A stretch of 11,135 bases of DNA from Crocinitomicaceae bacterium (GCA_018623405.1 JAAZVO010000074.1:1-11135); one strand, 5' to 3'; positions 1 to 7,592 are shown, counted from the first letter of the stretch. Made by a program: numbers and translations. The notes: a model not told the origin generated them from the sequence alone.

Positions 1-37
1 TAGGTAATTAGTAACTAAAAGTTGTTCAATAATACTT

Positions 38-73
38 AGCCCTCCTTGCAAATTGCATTGAGGGCTTTTTTTT
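38..73 (+). terminator. Rho-independent terminator of the gene upstream of the window
   Basis: A 7-bp stem (AGCCCTC at 38-44 with GAGGGCT at 60-66) is followed by eight T residues. The loop can fold further, TGCA pairing with TGCA around AAT. It presumably ends the transcript that enters from the left; the TAG at bases 1-3 could be that gene's stop codon, but no reading frame can be confirmed. It ends only 10 bp before the murF ATG, which is unusually close, so it could also act as an attenuator for murF. Confidence 0.8.
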
Positions 74-83
74 GTTTGTAAAT

Positions 84-1352
84 ATGAACCTACTACAACT
101 TTTCTTAAAGCACCGCAAAGTATCAACTGATACAAGAAACATTACTCCAAATAATCTCTTTTTTGCGCTAAAGGGTCCAAATTTTAACGGAAATAAATTC
201 GCAAAAGAAGCCCTCCGCCAAAAAGCGGCCTATGCTATTATTGATGAAAAAGAATACCATTCAGAAAACACTATTTTAGTTGATGATGTATTATTAGCCT
301 TACAGCAATTGGCAAAAGAATATCGTCAATACCTCAAACTACAAATTATTGGTCTTACAGGTTCTAATGGCAAAACCACTACAAAGGAGTTGTTGCATAG
401 AGTGCTGTCTTCGAAATTTAAAACATTTTCAACTCCTGGTAATTTAAACAACCATATAGGTGTACCTCTAAGTTTACTGCAAATCCCAAAAGGAACTGAA
501 TACGCAATAATTGAAATGGGTGATAATAAACCCGGTGATATCAAAGAACTTTGTAAAATTGCTGAACCAAATCTTGGGTTTATCACCAATGTTGGTAAAG
601 ACCACATTGAAGGGTACGGTTCTATTGAAGGAAACTTAAACACCAAAAACGAGCTTTTTGAGTATTTAAATCAAAATGGAAATACAGGTTTTTTCTCAGA
701 AAGCGATCCCCTTGTTTCAAGAATAGGAAAAGAACTAAAATCTCCAAATAACATAGAATCTTTTGCAAAAAAGATAAACATTAAACAAGCCCCCTCAAAC
801 CCTTTCGTTTGTTTCAGTATTGATGACAATATTTTTCAAACCCAGTTAGTTGGAGATTATAATTACCAAAACATACTTTTTGCGATTTCCATAGGCTTTT
901 TCTGTGGTGTGGTTCCTTTGGCTGCAGCAAATGCTATTTGCAGTTACAAACCTGAAAATAACAGGTCTCAACTAATGGAAACTGCAAAAAACACTATTAT
1001 TTTAGATGCTTATAATGCAAATCCTACATCAGTTGAACTTGCATTAAATAGCTTTAAAAAATATTCTTCTGGTATGCCAAAAGTTGCCATTTTAGGAGAT
1101 ATGCTAGAGTTAGGCGAAATTGCCCAAGATGAACATTTTGCGATTTTGGAATGGTTAAAGAATCAATCTGAAATACAACCTATTTTAGTTGGTTCCATTT
1201 ATTTTAAGTTTAAAGAAAAGTTTCATTTTACATTTTATGAAAGCCCCTCTCAGCTTATTGAAGGGCTTAAAAAAGAACCCATAAAAAAAGCCCTTGTTTT
1301 ACTCAAGGCCTCTCGTGGAATAAAATTAGAAACAGCTCTAGCTGAACTTTAG
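84..1352 (+). CDS. murF: UDP-N-acetylmuramoyl-tripeptide--D-alanyl-D-alanine ligase MurF
   Basis: MurF is the cytoplasmic ATP-dependent ligase that adds D-Ala-D-Ala to UDP-MurNAc-tripeptide, the last cytoplasmic step in building the peptidoglycan pentapeptide precursor. The 422-residue product has the full Mur-ligase order. The N-terminal uridine-binding part carries TDTRNI and LFFALKGPNFNGNKFA (about 15-40). The ATP loop GLTGSNGKTTT lies at 90-100, GNLNNHIGVPLSLL at 119-132, and the central-domain lysine region EGNLNTKNELF near 182-192. The C-terminal domain shows DAYNANPTS (308-316), ILGDMLELGE (336-345) and KASRGIKLE (408-416). Length is slightly short but normal for Bacteroidota. An in-frame TTG at 72 lies inside the terminator T-run, so the ATG at 84 is preferred. 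No promoter fits between the terminator and the ATG; transcription must come from read-through or from a promoter overlapping the hairpin. The stop codon overlaps that of the convergent acyl-CoA dehydrogenase gene. Confidence 0.95.
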   Translation: MNLLQLFLKHRKVSTDTRNITPNNLFFALKGPNFNGNKFAKEALRQKAAYAIIDEKEYHSENTILVDDVLLALQQLAKEYRQYLKLQIIGLTGSNGKTTTKELLHRVLSSKFKTFSTPGNLNNHIGVPLSLLQIPKGTEYAIIEMGDNKPGDIKELCKIAEPNLGFITNVGKDHIEGYGSIEGNLNTKNELFEYLNQNGNTGFFSESDPLVSRIGKELKSPNNIESFAKKINIKQAPSNPFVCFSIDDNIFQTQLVGDYNYQNILFAISIGFFCGVVPLAAANAICSYKPENNRSQLMETAKNTIILDAYNANPTSVELALNSFKKYSSGMPKVAILGDMLELGEIAQDEHFAILEWLKNQSEIQPILVGSIYFKFKEKFHFTFYESPSQLIEGLKKEPIKKALVLLKASRGIKLETALAEL

Positions 1353-2491
1353 TCTTTTAATACTGATCTAGAAATTACAATTTTTTGAACTTCTGAAGTT
1401 CCTTCGTAAATCTGAGTAATTTTTGCATCTCTCATTAAACGCTCCACATGGTATTCTTTAACATAACCATATCCGCCATGTATTTGAACGGCTTCTATGG
1501 TAGTTTTCATTGCAACTTCAGATGCATAGTATTTTGCCATTGAACTAGCCAACGCATAATCTTTCTTTTGATCTTTTAGCCATGCAGCTTTGTAGACTAA
1601 TAAACGGGCAGCTTCAATTTCAGTAGCCATATCAGCCAATTTAAATTGAATGGCTTGATGTTTTGAGATTTCCTTTCCAAAAGCTTTTCTTTCTTTAGAA
1701 TAAGCTAAAGCTAGCTCATAAGCTCCGGTAGCAATACCTAATGCTTGGGCTGCAATACCAATTCTTCCTCCTTCTAGTGTTTTCATTGCGAATTTGAATC
1801 CAAAGCCATCTTCCCCTATTCTATTTGCCTTAGGAACTTTCACATCATTAAACAATAAGGTATGGGTATCAGATGCTCGAATTCCAAGCTTATTCTCTTT
1901 TGCTCCAATCACAAATCCTTCCATATTTTTTTCAATAATTAAGGCATTAATCCCTTTATGCCCTTTTTCCGGATCGGTTTGAGCCATAACAATATAGTAA
2001 TCTGCATGACCTCCATTAGTAATCCAGTTTTTGGTACCGTTTAGCAGGTAATAATCTCCTTTATCTTCTGCTGTGGTTTTTTGAGAAGTAGCATCAGAAC
2101 CTGCTTCAGGTTCCGACAAACAAAAAGCACCTAAAGCCTCACCTTTCGCAAGAGGCACTAAATATTTTTGCCTTTGCTCTTCACTACCGTATTTCTCTAG
2201 TCCGAAACATACAAGAGAATTATTTACAGAAACTGCTACCGATGTACTAGAATCAACCTTTGAAAACTCCTCCATTGCAATGGCATAAGAAAGCGTATCC
2301 ATTCCGCCGCCTCCATATTTAGGGCTCACCATCATTCCCATAAAGCCCAACTCTCCAAGTTGTTTAATTTGTTCTCCTGGCCAAATTTGATTTTCATCTC
2401 TCTCAATTACACCAGGTTTTAATACATTTTGGGTAAAATCTCTAGCAGCTTCTCTTACCGCTTTTTGCTCTTCTGTTAGCTCAAATAACAT
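1349..2491 (-). CDS. Acyl-CoA dehydrogenase (short-chain/butyryl-CoA type)
   Basis: This is an FAD-dependent enzyme that oxidises acyl-CoA to trans-2-enoyl-CoA, passing electrons to electron-transfer flavoprotein; it serves beta-oxidation or branched-chain amino-acid breakdown. At 380 residues it has the family's standard length. The N-terminal helical domain starts with FELTEEQKAVREAARDF. The first family signature, CLSEPEAGSDATS, lies near residues 123-135, followed by the FAD-contacting WITNGG. The C-terminal helical domain has QALGIATGAYELALAYSKER, the second signature QIHGGYGYVKEYHVERLMRD, and QIYEGTSEVQ, in which Glu363 is the predicted catalytic base (equivalent to Glu368 of SCAD and Glu376 of MCAD). 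Sequence alone does not fix the chain length accepted; the overall look is closest to short-chain/butyryl-CoA dehydrogenases. It is a single gene facing murF, with the two stop codons overlapping, and it diverges from anmK. A TACTTTTG box lies 23 nt before the ATG. Confidence 0.93.
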   Translation of the reverse strand: MLFELTEEQKAVREAARDFTQNVLKPGVIERDENQIWPGEQIKQLGELGFMGMMVSPKYGGGGMDTLSYAIAMEEFSKVDSSTSVAVSVNNSLVCFGLEKYGSEEQRQKYLVPLAKGEALGAFCLSEPEAGSDATSQKTTAEDKGDYYLLNGTKNWITNGGHADYYIVMAQTDPEKGHKGINALIIEKNMEGFVIGAKENKLGIRASDTHTLLFNDVKVPKANRIGEDGFGFKFAMKTLEGGRIGIAAQALGIATGAYELALAYSKERKAFGKEISKHQAIQFKLADMATEIEAARLLVYKAAWLKDQKKDYALASSMAKYYASEVAMKTTIEAVQIHGGYGYVKEYHVERLMRDAKITQIYEGTSEVQKIVISRSVLKD

Positions 2492-2514
2492 GGATAATAA
2501 ATTTTAAAGGTTTA

Positions 2515-2522
2515 CAAAAGTA
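2515..2522 (-). promoter_or_regulatory. Bacteroidota -7 promoter box for the acyl-CoA dehydrogenase gene
   Basis: Read on the minus strand this is TACTTTTG, a perfect match to the Bacteroidota primary-sigma -7 consensus TAnnTTTG. It ends 23 nt before the gene's ATG, leaving room for a short leader. I do not see a clear TTG -33 box at the usual distance of about 19 nt, so this is supported by one half-element and its position. Confidence 0.55.
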
Positions 2523-2523
2523 G

Positions 2524-2550
2524 TTGTTAAAATAACTTTTTCCACCTTTG
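2524..2550 (+). promoter_or_regulatory. Candidate promoter for anmK
   Basis: TTG at 2524-2526 is followed after 16 bp by CACCTTTG at 2543-2550, which matches seven of eight positions of TAnnTTTG if the free positions are counted. The spacing is a little shorter than the usual 17-21 bp. It ends 20 nt before the anmK ATG. It interleaves with the divergent acyl-CoA dehydrogenase promoter within about 80 bp, so the two could influence each other. Confidence 0.4.
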
Positions 2551-2570
2551 AAACAGCATTTAAACAACGA

Positions 2571-3614
2571 ATGTTTCAAGAACCAACACAAGTTTTGGGA
2601 ATAATGTCAGGGTCCTCTTTAGACGGAATCGATATAGGCTGCTTTGAATTTCAGGCTAACAATTTCAAAATTTTAAAAACTAAAACATACCCCATTGGCA
2701 AATCCCTTTTTCAAAAACTAAAAACCTCAGATAAGTTATCAGAGCAAAAACTTAAAATATTAGATGAAACTTTTGGAAGGTTTATCGGGGAAATGGTTAG
2801 CAGGTTCTTAAAAAACACCAAACTAATTCCAAAATTTATTGGCCTGCATGGGCATACAGTTTTTCATGAACCCGGCAAAGGGTTTTCCCTTCAAATAGGA
2901 GCACCAAAAATTGTAGCATCAATTACAGGGCTAACAACTGTTGCAGATTTTAGGAACATAGATATATCCCTTGGTGGACAGGGTGCGCCATTAGTACCTT
3001 TTGGAGATATTAATTTATTTCCCGGATATGATGCCTATATAAACTTAGGAGGAATTGCAAATATTACCCTACCCTCTAAAAATTTGGCCTTTGATATTAC
3101 TTATGCCAACAGGGCTTTAAATTTTATCGCAAATAAATTGGGGCTTTCTTATGATAACAAAGGAAAATTAGCAAGAGAAGGAAGCCTTATTGCTGAATTA
3201 TTTGAAACTCTTCAAAAGGATAAATATTTGAAAATAAACCCGCCAAAATCATTGAATAACCAAGATTTTGATCAAACCATTTTACCTGTTATTTCGAATT
3301 ATTTAGATGAGCCAATGAATGTACTACACACGTACAACCATTTTTTGGCAGAAAATATTTCTAGATGGATAACTCCAAAAAGCAAGGTTTTAATAACGGG
3401 AGGTGGCGCAAAAAACAAGTTTTTAGTTGAATTAATTGAGGAAACTTCAAAATCAGAAATTATTACTCCGAAAAAAGAAATTATTGACTTCAAGGAAGCG
3501 CTAATTTTTGCATTCCTTGCTCTAAAAAAAATCAAAGGCGAGCTAAATGTCTTATCAAAGTTTACAGGAGCTAGTAACGATAGTGTTTCTGGAATGATTT
3601 TTTACCCACAATAG
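2571..3614 (+). CDS. anmK: Anhydro-N-acetylmuramic acid kinase AnmK
   Basis: AnmK opens the 1,6-anhydro ring of anhydro-MurNAc released during wall turnover and phosphorylates the sugar with ATP to give MurNAc-6-phosphate, so that it can be recycled. The 347-residue protein has the sugar-kinase (ASKHA) fold motifs in order: GIMSGSSLDGID phosphate loop (10-21), GLHGHTVFHEP (91-101), ADFRNIDISLGGQGAPLVP (125-143), INLGGIANIT (157-166), and the C-terminal adenosine motif ITGGGAKN (275-282), then FTGASND near 331-337. The usual FDTGPGN segment reads FDITYAN here (174-180); Asp175 is kept, while the Gly-Pro-Gly part is not. I recall FDI-type versions as common in Bacteroidota. The ATG at 2571 gives a normal N-terminus directly before the phosphate loop. 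It lies divergent to the acyl-CoA dehydrogenase gene and 80 bp upstream of the amino-acid dehydrogenase gene, which has its own promoter box. Confidence 0.93.
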   Translation: MFQEPTQVLGIMSGSSLDGIDIGCFEFQANNFKILKTKTYPIGKSLFQKLKTSDKLSEQKLKILDETFGRFIGEMVSRFLKNTKLIPKFIGLHGHTVFHEPGKGFSLQIGAPKIVASITGLTTVADFRNIDISLGGQGAPLVPFGDINLFPGYDAYINLGGIANITLPSKNLAFDITYANRALNFIANKLGLSYDNKGKLAREGSLIAELFETLQKDKYLKINPPKSLNNQDFDQTILPVISNYLDEPMNVLHTYNHFLAENISRWITPKSKVLITGGGAKNKFLVELIEETSKSEIITPKKEIIDFKEALIFAFLALKKIKGELNVLSKFTGASNDSVSGMIFYPQ

Positions 3615-3653
3615 TTTTTTTTAAACAAGCCAAAAAAAAGGGTTCAAAAACCT

Positions 3654-3661
3654 TACTTTTG
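3654..3661 (+). promoter_or_regulatory. Bacteroidota -7 promoter box for the amino-acid dehydrogenase
   Basis: TACTTTTG matches TAnnTTTG perfectly and is followed by CGCCC, a context often seen at Bacteroidota transcription starts. The ATG chosen for the downstream gene lies 33 nt after it. An in-frame TTG inside this box (3659) could extend the reading frame, but placing translation start within the promoter makes no sense, so this box decides for the ATG at 3695. A convincing -33 TTG is not visible in the A-rich stretch upstream. Confidence 0.55.
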
Positions 3662-3694
3662 CGCCCTCATTTTAACCTGATAATCAAAGAGGTA

Positions 3695-4921
3695 ATGAAA
3701 GATTTACTCGAGAAGTTTGAAAATAAGTCGCCAGAAATAGTATTTGAATGGAGTGATAACGAAACCGAAGCAAAAGGTTGGGTAGTTATAAACTCTTTAA
3801 GAGGTGGTGCCGCCGGCGGTGGAACAAGGATGCGTGTTGGGCTGGATAAAAGAGAAGTAGAATCTTTAGCAAAAACCATGGAGGTAAAATTTACTGTTGC
3901 AGGTCCTCCAATAGGTGGTGCAAAATCGGGTATAAATTTTAATCCTGCAGATCCAAGAAAAAAGGGTGTTTTAGAAAGATGGTATAAAGCCATTACTCCA
4001 CTACTTAAAAATTATTACGGCACGGGTGGAGATTTAAATGTTGATGAAATTCATGAAGTAATTCCTATTACAGAAGATTGCGGTGTTTGGCATCCTCAAG
4101 AAGGTGTTTTAACAGGACACTACAATCCTACAGAACCTCAAAAAATCAAAAAAATTGGCCAACTAAGAAATGGGGTAATTAAAGTAATTGAAAACCCAAA
4201 TTTTAGTCCTGATGTAAAAAGAAAATATACTGTAGCCGATATGATTACCGGATATGGTGTTGCAGAATCTGTAAAACACTATTACACAGTTTATGGAGGT
4301 CAATTATCGGGCAAAAGAGTGATTGTTCAAGGTTGGGGTAATGTTGGTTCTTCAGCTGCTTACTTTTTAGCAAAAGAAGGAGCCAAAATAGTAGGAATTA
4401 TCGATAAAGATGGAGGTTTAATAAAAGAGGATGGATATTCTTTTGAAGAAGTAAGACAGCTATTCTTGCACAAAGAAGGCAATAAACTAAAAGATGCCAA
4501 TATGCTTTCTTTTGAAGAGGTAAATTCGAAGATTTGGGATATTCCTGCTGAAGTTTTTATTCCTTGTGCAGCTTCAAGGTTAATTGCCAAAGACCAATCA
4601 GAAAGAATGATTAAAGCAGGTATGGAGGTTGTTTCCGCAGGTGCAAACGTACCTTTTGCAGATCCCGAAATATTCTTTGGACCCATTGCAGACTACACGG
4701 ATAATCAAATTAGTGTAATTCCTGATTTTATTTCTAATTGTGGTATGGCAAGAGTGTTTGGTTACCTTATGCAAGATAATATTGAGCTTACTGATGAAGC
4801 AATATTCACCGACACGTCAAACACTATTCTTCAAGCAATTGAACGCACCTACAACACAAGTAGCTCAAAAACAAAAATTGCTAAAACAGCATTCGAACTT
4901 GCTTTAAAACAACTAATCTAA
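3695..4921 (+). CDS. Glu/Leu/Phe/Val (ELFV) family amino-acid dehydrogenase
   Basis: The product belongs to the family that reversibly converts an L-amino acid to its 2-oxo acid plus ammonium using NAD(P)H. At 408 residues it is normal in length. The substrate domain shows GGAAGGGTRMR (37-47), then MEVKFTVAGPPIGGAKSGI with Lys65 and Lys77 as expected substrate-binding and catalytic lysines, and TGGDLNVDE with Asp113 as probable catalytic Asp. The Rossmann domain has VQGWGNVG (211-218), and Asp237 after the second strand (IIDKDGG), which favours NAD over NADP. The C-terminal SNCGMARVFGY differs from classical glutamate dehydrogenases. It matches a form I recall from many Flavobacteriia, annotated only at family level, so the substrate (glutamate, leucine or other) cannot be fixed. 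The ATG at 3695 suits the -7 box at 3654. Stop to nhaD start is 22 bp, so both may share a transcript. Confidence 0.9.
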   Translation: MKDLLEKFENKSPEIVFEWSDNETEAKGWVVINSLRGGAAGGGTRMRVGLDKREVESLAKTMEVKFTVAGPPIGGAKSGINFNPADPRKKGVLERWYKAITPLLKNYYGTGGDLNVDEIHEVIPITEDCGVWHPQEGVLTGHYNPTEPQKIKKIGQLRNGVIKVIENPNFSPDVKRKYTVADMITGYGVAESVKHYYTVYGGQLSGKRVIVQGWGNVGSSAAYFLAKEGAKIVGIIDKDGGLIKEDGYSFEEVRQLFLHKEGNKLKDANMLSFEEVNSKIWDIPAEVFIPCAASRLIAKDQSERMIKAGMEVVSAGANVPFADPEIFFGPIADYTDNQISVIPDFISNCGMARVFGYLMQDNIELTDEAIFTDTSNTILQAIERTYNTSSSKTKIAKTAFELALKQLI

Positions 4922-4943
4922 AATCGCCAATTAATACTAGCTT

Positions 4944-6365
4944 ATGTTTTATTCCTTAATGGTTGTTGTATTTGTGCTTGGTTATGTAGCTATTGCATTA
5001 GAGCATAATTTCAAAGTAGATAAAGCTGCATCAGCGCTTTTAATTGGTGCCCTCACTTGGACAATTTATGTGTTCGGTGCAGAATCTATTTTAAACCTAG
5101 ATTTTAGCTTGTCGGTAAACGAAATACTGAAAAATGGGGTTCCTATTCTTGATAACTTAAAAGCATTTTTTCAAGAGAATAGGAGTTATGAAACTCTAGG
5201 AGAAACAAGCATAGTTAATCACTTTATTGTTCATGAATTAGAACATCATCTAATTGAAATTTCAGAGATTTTATTCTTCCTTTTAGGAGCAATGACTATT
5301 GTTGAGTTAATTGATGCCCATGAAGGATTTGCGGTTATTACCAACAAAATAAAAACCACAAAAAAGGTAACACTACTTTGGTTATTATGTGTGATTGCCT
5401 TTTTCTTCTCAGCCGTTTTAGACAACTTAACAACTGCCATTGTTATGTCGGCATTACTCAAAAAACTTATTAAAGACAAAGAAGACATATGGCTATTTGG
5501 CGGAATGATTGTTATTGCAGCAAATGCAGGAGGCGCATGGTCTCCTATTGGCGATGTTACTACAATTATGCTATGGATTGGTGGACAAGTAACAGCGGGT
5601 AACATTATCCTAAAAGTTATAGTTCCCTCTCTAATTTGTATGCTTGTGCCATTGCTAATTTTCAGTTTTACCCAAAAAGGTCATATTACCTCTCCCGACT
5701 CTGACTTAGATGAGGATTACAGCCCAATATCAGATAGACAACGTAACATAATTTTTGGGCTAGGTGTTGGTGCATTACTTTTTGTGCCTGTTTTTAAAAC
5801 TGTTACTCACCTACCTCCTTTTATGGGAATATTGTTTGGTTTAGCTGTACTTTGGATTGTTACAGAAATAATGCATCGAAATAAAAGCTCAAGAGAGCGT
5901 AAAGAGTATTCAGTTATTGGTGTTTTAACCAAAATTGATGTTCCATCGGTATTGTTTTTCTTAGGAATTTTAGCTGCTGTTGCTAGCTTGCAATCTGCCG
6001 GCCATTTAGGCCAGTTGGCCGGGTTTTTAGATGACTCATTAAGCGCCGGTTTTGGGGATGATGGAAAAATTTACGCTATCAATATTATTATTGGATTTTT
6101 ATCCTCAATTGTAGACAATGTGCCTTTAGTGGCTGCAGCTATGGGTATGTACCCAATGACAGTTTACGTGCAAGACCATGCATTTTGGGAGTTTTTAGCC
6201 TATTGTGCAGGTACCGGAGGTAGCTGTTTAATTATTGGTTCCGCTGCCGGAGTTGCGATGATGGGTATTCTAAAAATAGATTTTGTTTGGTATCTTAAAA
6301 AGATAAGTTGGCTTGCTGCAATAGGATATTTAGCCGGAGCATTTACCTACATTTTAATCTATTAG
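4944..6365 (+). CDS. nhaD: NhaD-type Na+/H+ antiporter
   Basis: NhaD proteins are inner-membrane antiporters of the ion transporter (IT) superfamily. They export Na+ (and often Li+) in exchange for H+, important in salty or alkaline settings. The 473-residue product is strongly hydrophobic, with roughly a dozen membrane segments. It has the family hallmarks: EISEILFFLLGAMTIVELID (105-124), FSAVLDNLTTAIVMSALL (155-172) with Asp160-Asn161, ANAGGAWSPIGDVTTIMLW (193-211) with Asp204, and the inverted-repeat counterpart SSIVDNVPLVAAAMGM (387-402) with Asp391-Asn392. CAGTGGSCLIIGSAAG lies at 421-436. The loop near 245-268 is acidic and likely cytoplasmic. It follows the amino-acid dehydrogenase gene by 22 bp with no terminator or promoter seen, so co-transcription is likely. 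Two hairpins directly after the stop may end the transcript. In this window it couples with the light-driven proton pump only by inference. Confidence 0.93.
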   Translation: MFYSLMVVVFVLGYVAIALEHNFKVDKAASALLIGALTWTIYVFGAESILNLDFSLSVNEILKNGVPILDNLKAFFQENRSYETLGETSIVNHFIVHELEHHLIEISEILFFLLGAMTIVELIDAHEGFAVITNKIKTTKKVTLLWLLCVIAFFFSAVLDNLTTAIVMSALLKKLIKDKEDIWLFGGMIVIAANAGGAWSPIGDVTTIMLWIGGQVTAGNIILKVIVPSLICMLVPLLIFSFTQKGHITSPDSDLDEDYSPISDRQRNIIFGLGVGALLFVPVFKTVTHLPPFMGILFGLAVLWIVTEIMHRNKSSRERKEYSVIGVLTKIDVPSVLFFLGILAAVASLQSAGHLGQLAGFLDDSLSAGFGDDGKIYAINIIIGFLSSIVDNVPLVAAAMGMYPMTVYVQDHAFWEFLAYCAGTGGSCLIIGSAAGVAMMGILKIDFVWYLKKISWLAAIGYLAGAFTYILIY

Positions 6366-6412
6366 CCAATTAACAAATTGGTGTGGAATTTTTATTGCTT
6401 TCAAAAATTCCA
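6366..6412 (+). terminator. Tandem hairpins after nhaD, possible transcript end
   Basis: The first hairpin begins right after the nhaD stop: CCAATT (6366-6371) pairs with AATTGG (6376-6381) around ACAA-type loop bases. Three bases later TGGAATTTTT (6384-6393) pairs perfectly over 10 bp with AAAAATTCCA (6403-6412), loop of 9 nt. There is no T-run after either stem, so this is not a classical intrinsic terminator. It could protect or process the 3' end, or separate nhaD from the exbB promoter. The stems are AT-rich. Confidence 0.4.
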
Positions 6413-6432
6413 ACCCCTCAGTTTACAGGATA

Positions 6433-6461
6433 TTTGTAAAAGGTGAAATAGTTTCACTTTG
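6433..6461 (+). promoter_or_regulatory. Candidate promoter of the exbB-exbD-tonB-folC cluster
   Basis: TTTG at 6433-6436, a 17-bp spacer, and TCACTTTG at 6454-6461 (one mismatch to TAnnTTTG) form a plausible Bacteroidota promoter. It ends 19 nt before the exbB ATG. It lies after the hairpins that follow nhaD, which supports a new transcription unit beginning here. Confidence 0.5.
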
Positions 6462-6480
6462 AAAACGTTAACCCTTTACA

Positions 6481-7191
6481 ATGATCAATAATTTCTTGTT
6501 GCAAATAAACATGGCTTCAGAAAGTGCTGAGGCCGCTGCAGAAACAGCAGAGCAAATGCCTACCGAGGTAAAAATTTCTATTTTAGAGTTAATTGCCGGT
6601 GGAGGATGGTACATTATGATTCCTCTCGGAATTTTATCTGTAATTGCCATTTACATATTTATTGAACGTTTTCTAGCTATCAGAAAAGTAGAAAAAGAAG
6701 ACCCCAACTTCATGAATCAGGTGAAAGACTTTATCGCAAACGGGAAGATTGACTCTGCAATGAGTTTATGCAAGGATACTTTAAGCCCATTCGCCAGAAT
6801 GATTGAAAAGGGAATTTTAAGAATAGGAAAACCACTTGGAGATATAAGCGCCGCCGTTGAAAATGTTGGCAAACTTGAAATTTATAAGCTAGAAAAAAGT
6901 CTATCCACTCTTGCTACCATTGCCGGAGCAGCACCCATGATAGGATTCTTAGGTACTGTAATTGGTATGATAAACACTTTTCATGAAATGTACACTGCAG
7001 GAAATAGCGTTGAAATTGATCAATTATCAGGTGGAATTATGCAAGCTATGGTAACAACAGCTGCAGGTTTGGTTATTGGAATTATTGCCTATGTAGGATA
7101 TAATGTGCTTGTAGCCAAGGTAGAAAAGGTAGTTTATAAAATGGAAGCTACCACAATTGAGTTTATGGACTTACTTCAAGAACCTGCTTAA
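6481..7191 (+). CDS. exbB: ExbB/TolQ/MotA-family proton channel protein ExbB
   Basis: ExbB forms the pentameric inner-membrane scaffold of the proton channel that, with ExbD, energises TonB. The 236-residue protein has three membrane segments: about 43-63 (WYIMIPLGILSVIAIYIFIE), 145-170 and 185-210. The large cytoplasmic loop between the first two contains FMNQVKDFIANGKIDSAMSL and SPFARMIEKGI. The conserved second segment reads LATIAGAAPMIGFLGTVIGM, and the third GGIMQAMVTTAAGLVIGIIA, both typical of the family. The N-terminus before the first helix is short, rich in Ala and Glu, and has no clear cleavable signal peptide; a second ATG at 6511 would remove ten residues, but the first suits the promoter at 6433-6461. 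The stop is followed after one base by exbD, so the genes are translationally close. In Bacteroidota such systems commonly drive SusC-like and siderophore receptors. Confidence 0.92.
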   Translation: MINNFLLQINMASESAEAAAETAEQMPTEVKISILELIAGGGWYIMIPLGILSVIAIYIFIERFLAIRKVEKEDPNFMNQVKDFIANGKIDSAMSLCKDTLSPFARMIEKGILRIGKPLGDISAAVENVGKLEIYKLEKSLSTLATIAGAAPMIGFLGTVIGMINTFHEMYTAGNSVEIDQLSGGIMQAMVTTAAGLVIGIIAYVGYNVLVAKVEKVVYKMEATTIEFMDLLQEPA

Positions 7192-7192
7192 A

Positions 7193-7591
7193 ATGGGAAT
7201 AAAAACTAGAAATAAAGTTGATGTTTCTTTTAGCATGTCTTCAATGACAGATATTGTTTTTCTGTTATTGATATTCTTCATTATTGCATCTACTCTTATC
7301 ACCCCTAATGCATTAAATATTCTTTTACCTGAAGCATCACCCTCAAGAGCAAAAAAGCAACCTGCAACAATTGAAGTTACTGCAGATGGAACTTATGCAC
7401 TGAACGGAGATGTTGTAAGCTTTTCACAAATTGAACCTCAGCTTAAAGCAGATTTAGCGGGAAAAGATAAAAACAACCAAGGAATAGTTTTAAAGGCAGA
7501 TAAGAATGTACCATTGGAATACGTTGTTAAGGTAATGGATATTGCAAATAAGAACCAATATAAAATGGTTTTGGCAACAAAAGGAAAATAA
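7193..7591 (+). CDS. exbD: Biopolymer transporter ExbD
   Basis: ExbD pairs inside the ExbB pentamer and carries the protonatable residue through which proton flow is coupled to TonB. The 132-residue product has a short cytoplasmic N-terminus, one membrane helix of about 19-41 (TDIVFLLLIFFIIASTLI) and a periplasmic domain. Asp20 at the start of the helix matches the essential Asp25 of E. coli ExbD. The periplasmic part shows the LPEA segment after the helix and the terminal VVKVMDIANKNQYKMVLAT block typical of the ExbD/TolR fold. An in-frame TTG at 7157 would start inside exbB, so the ATG at 7193, one base after the exbB stop, is chosen. The stop at 7589-7591 is followed after one base by the tonB start codon. 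Confidence 0.92.
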   Translation: MGIKTRNKVDVSFSMSSMTDIVFLLLIFFIIASTLITPNALNILLPEASPSRAKKQPATIEVTADGTYALNGDVVSFSQIEPQLKADLAGKDKNNQGIVLKADKNVPLEYVVKVMDIANKNQYKMVLATKGK

Positions 7592-7592
7592 C

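Noticed and set aside
3667..3993. 108-codon minus-strand frame inside the amino-acid dehydrogenase gene
   Set aside because: It is a shadow of the conserved substrate-domain codons on the plus strand, with no independent signals.
5246..5605. 119-codon minus-strand frame inside nhaD
   Set aside because: It is antisense to the most conserved part of the antiporter, and no protein family or start signal supports it.
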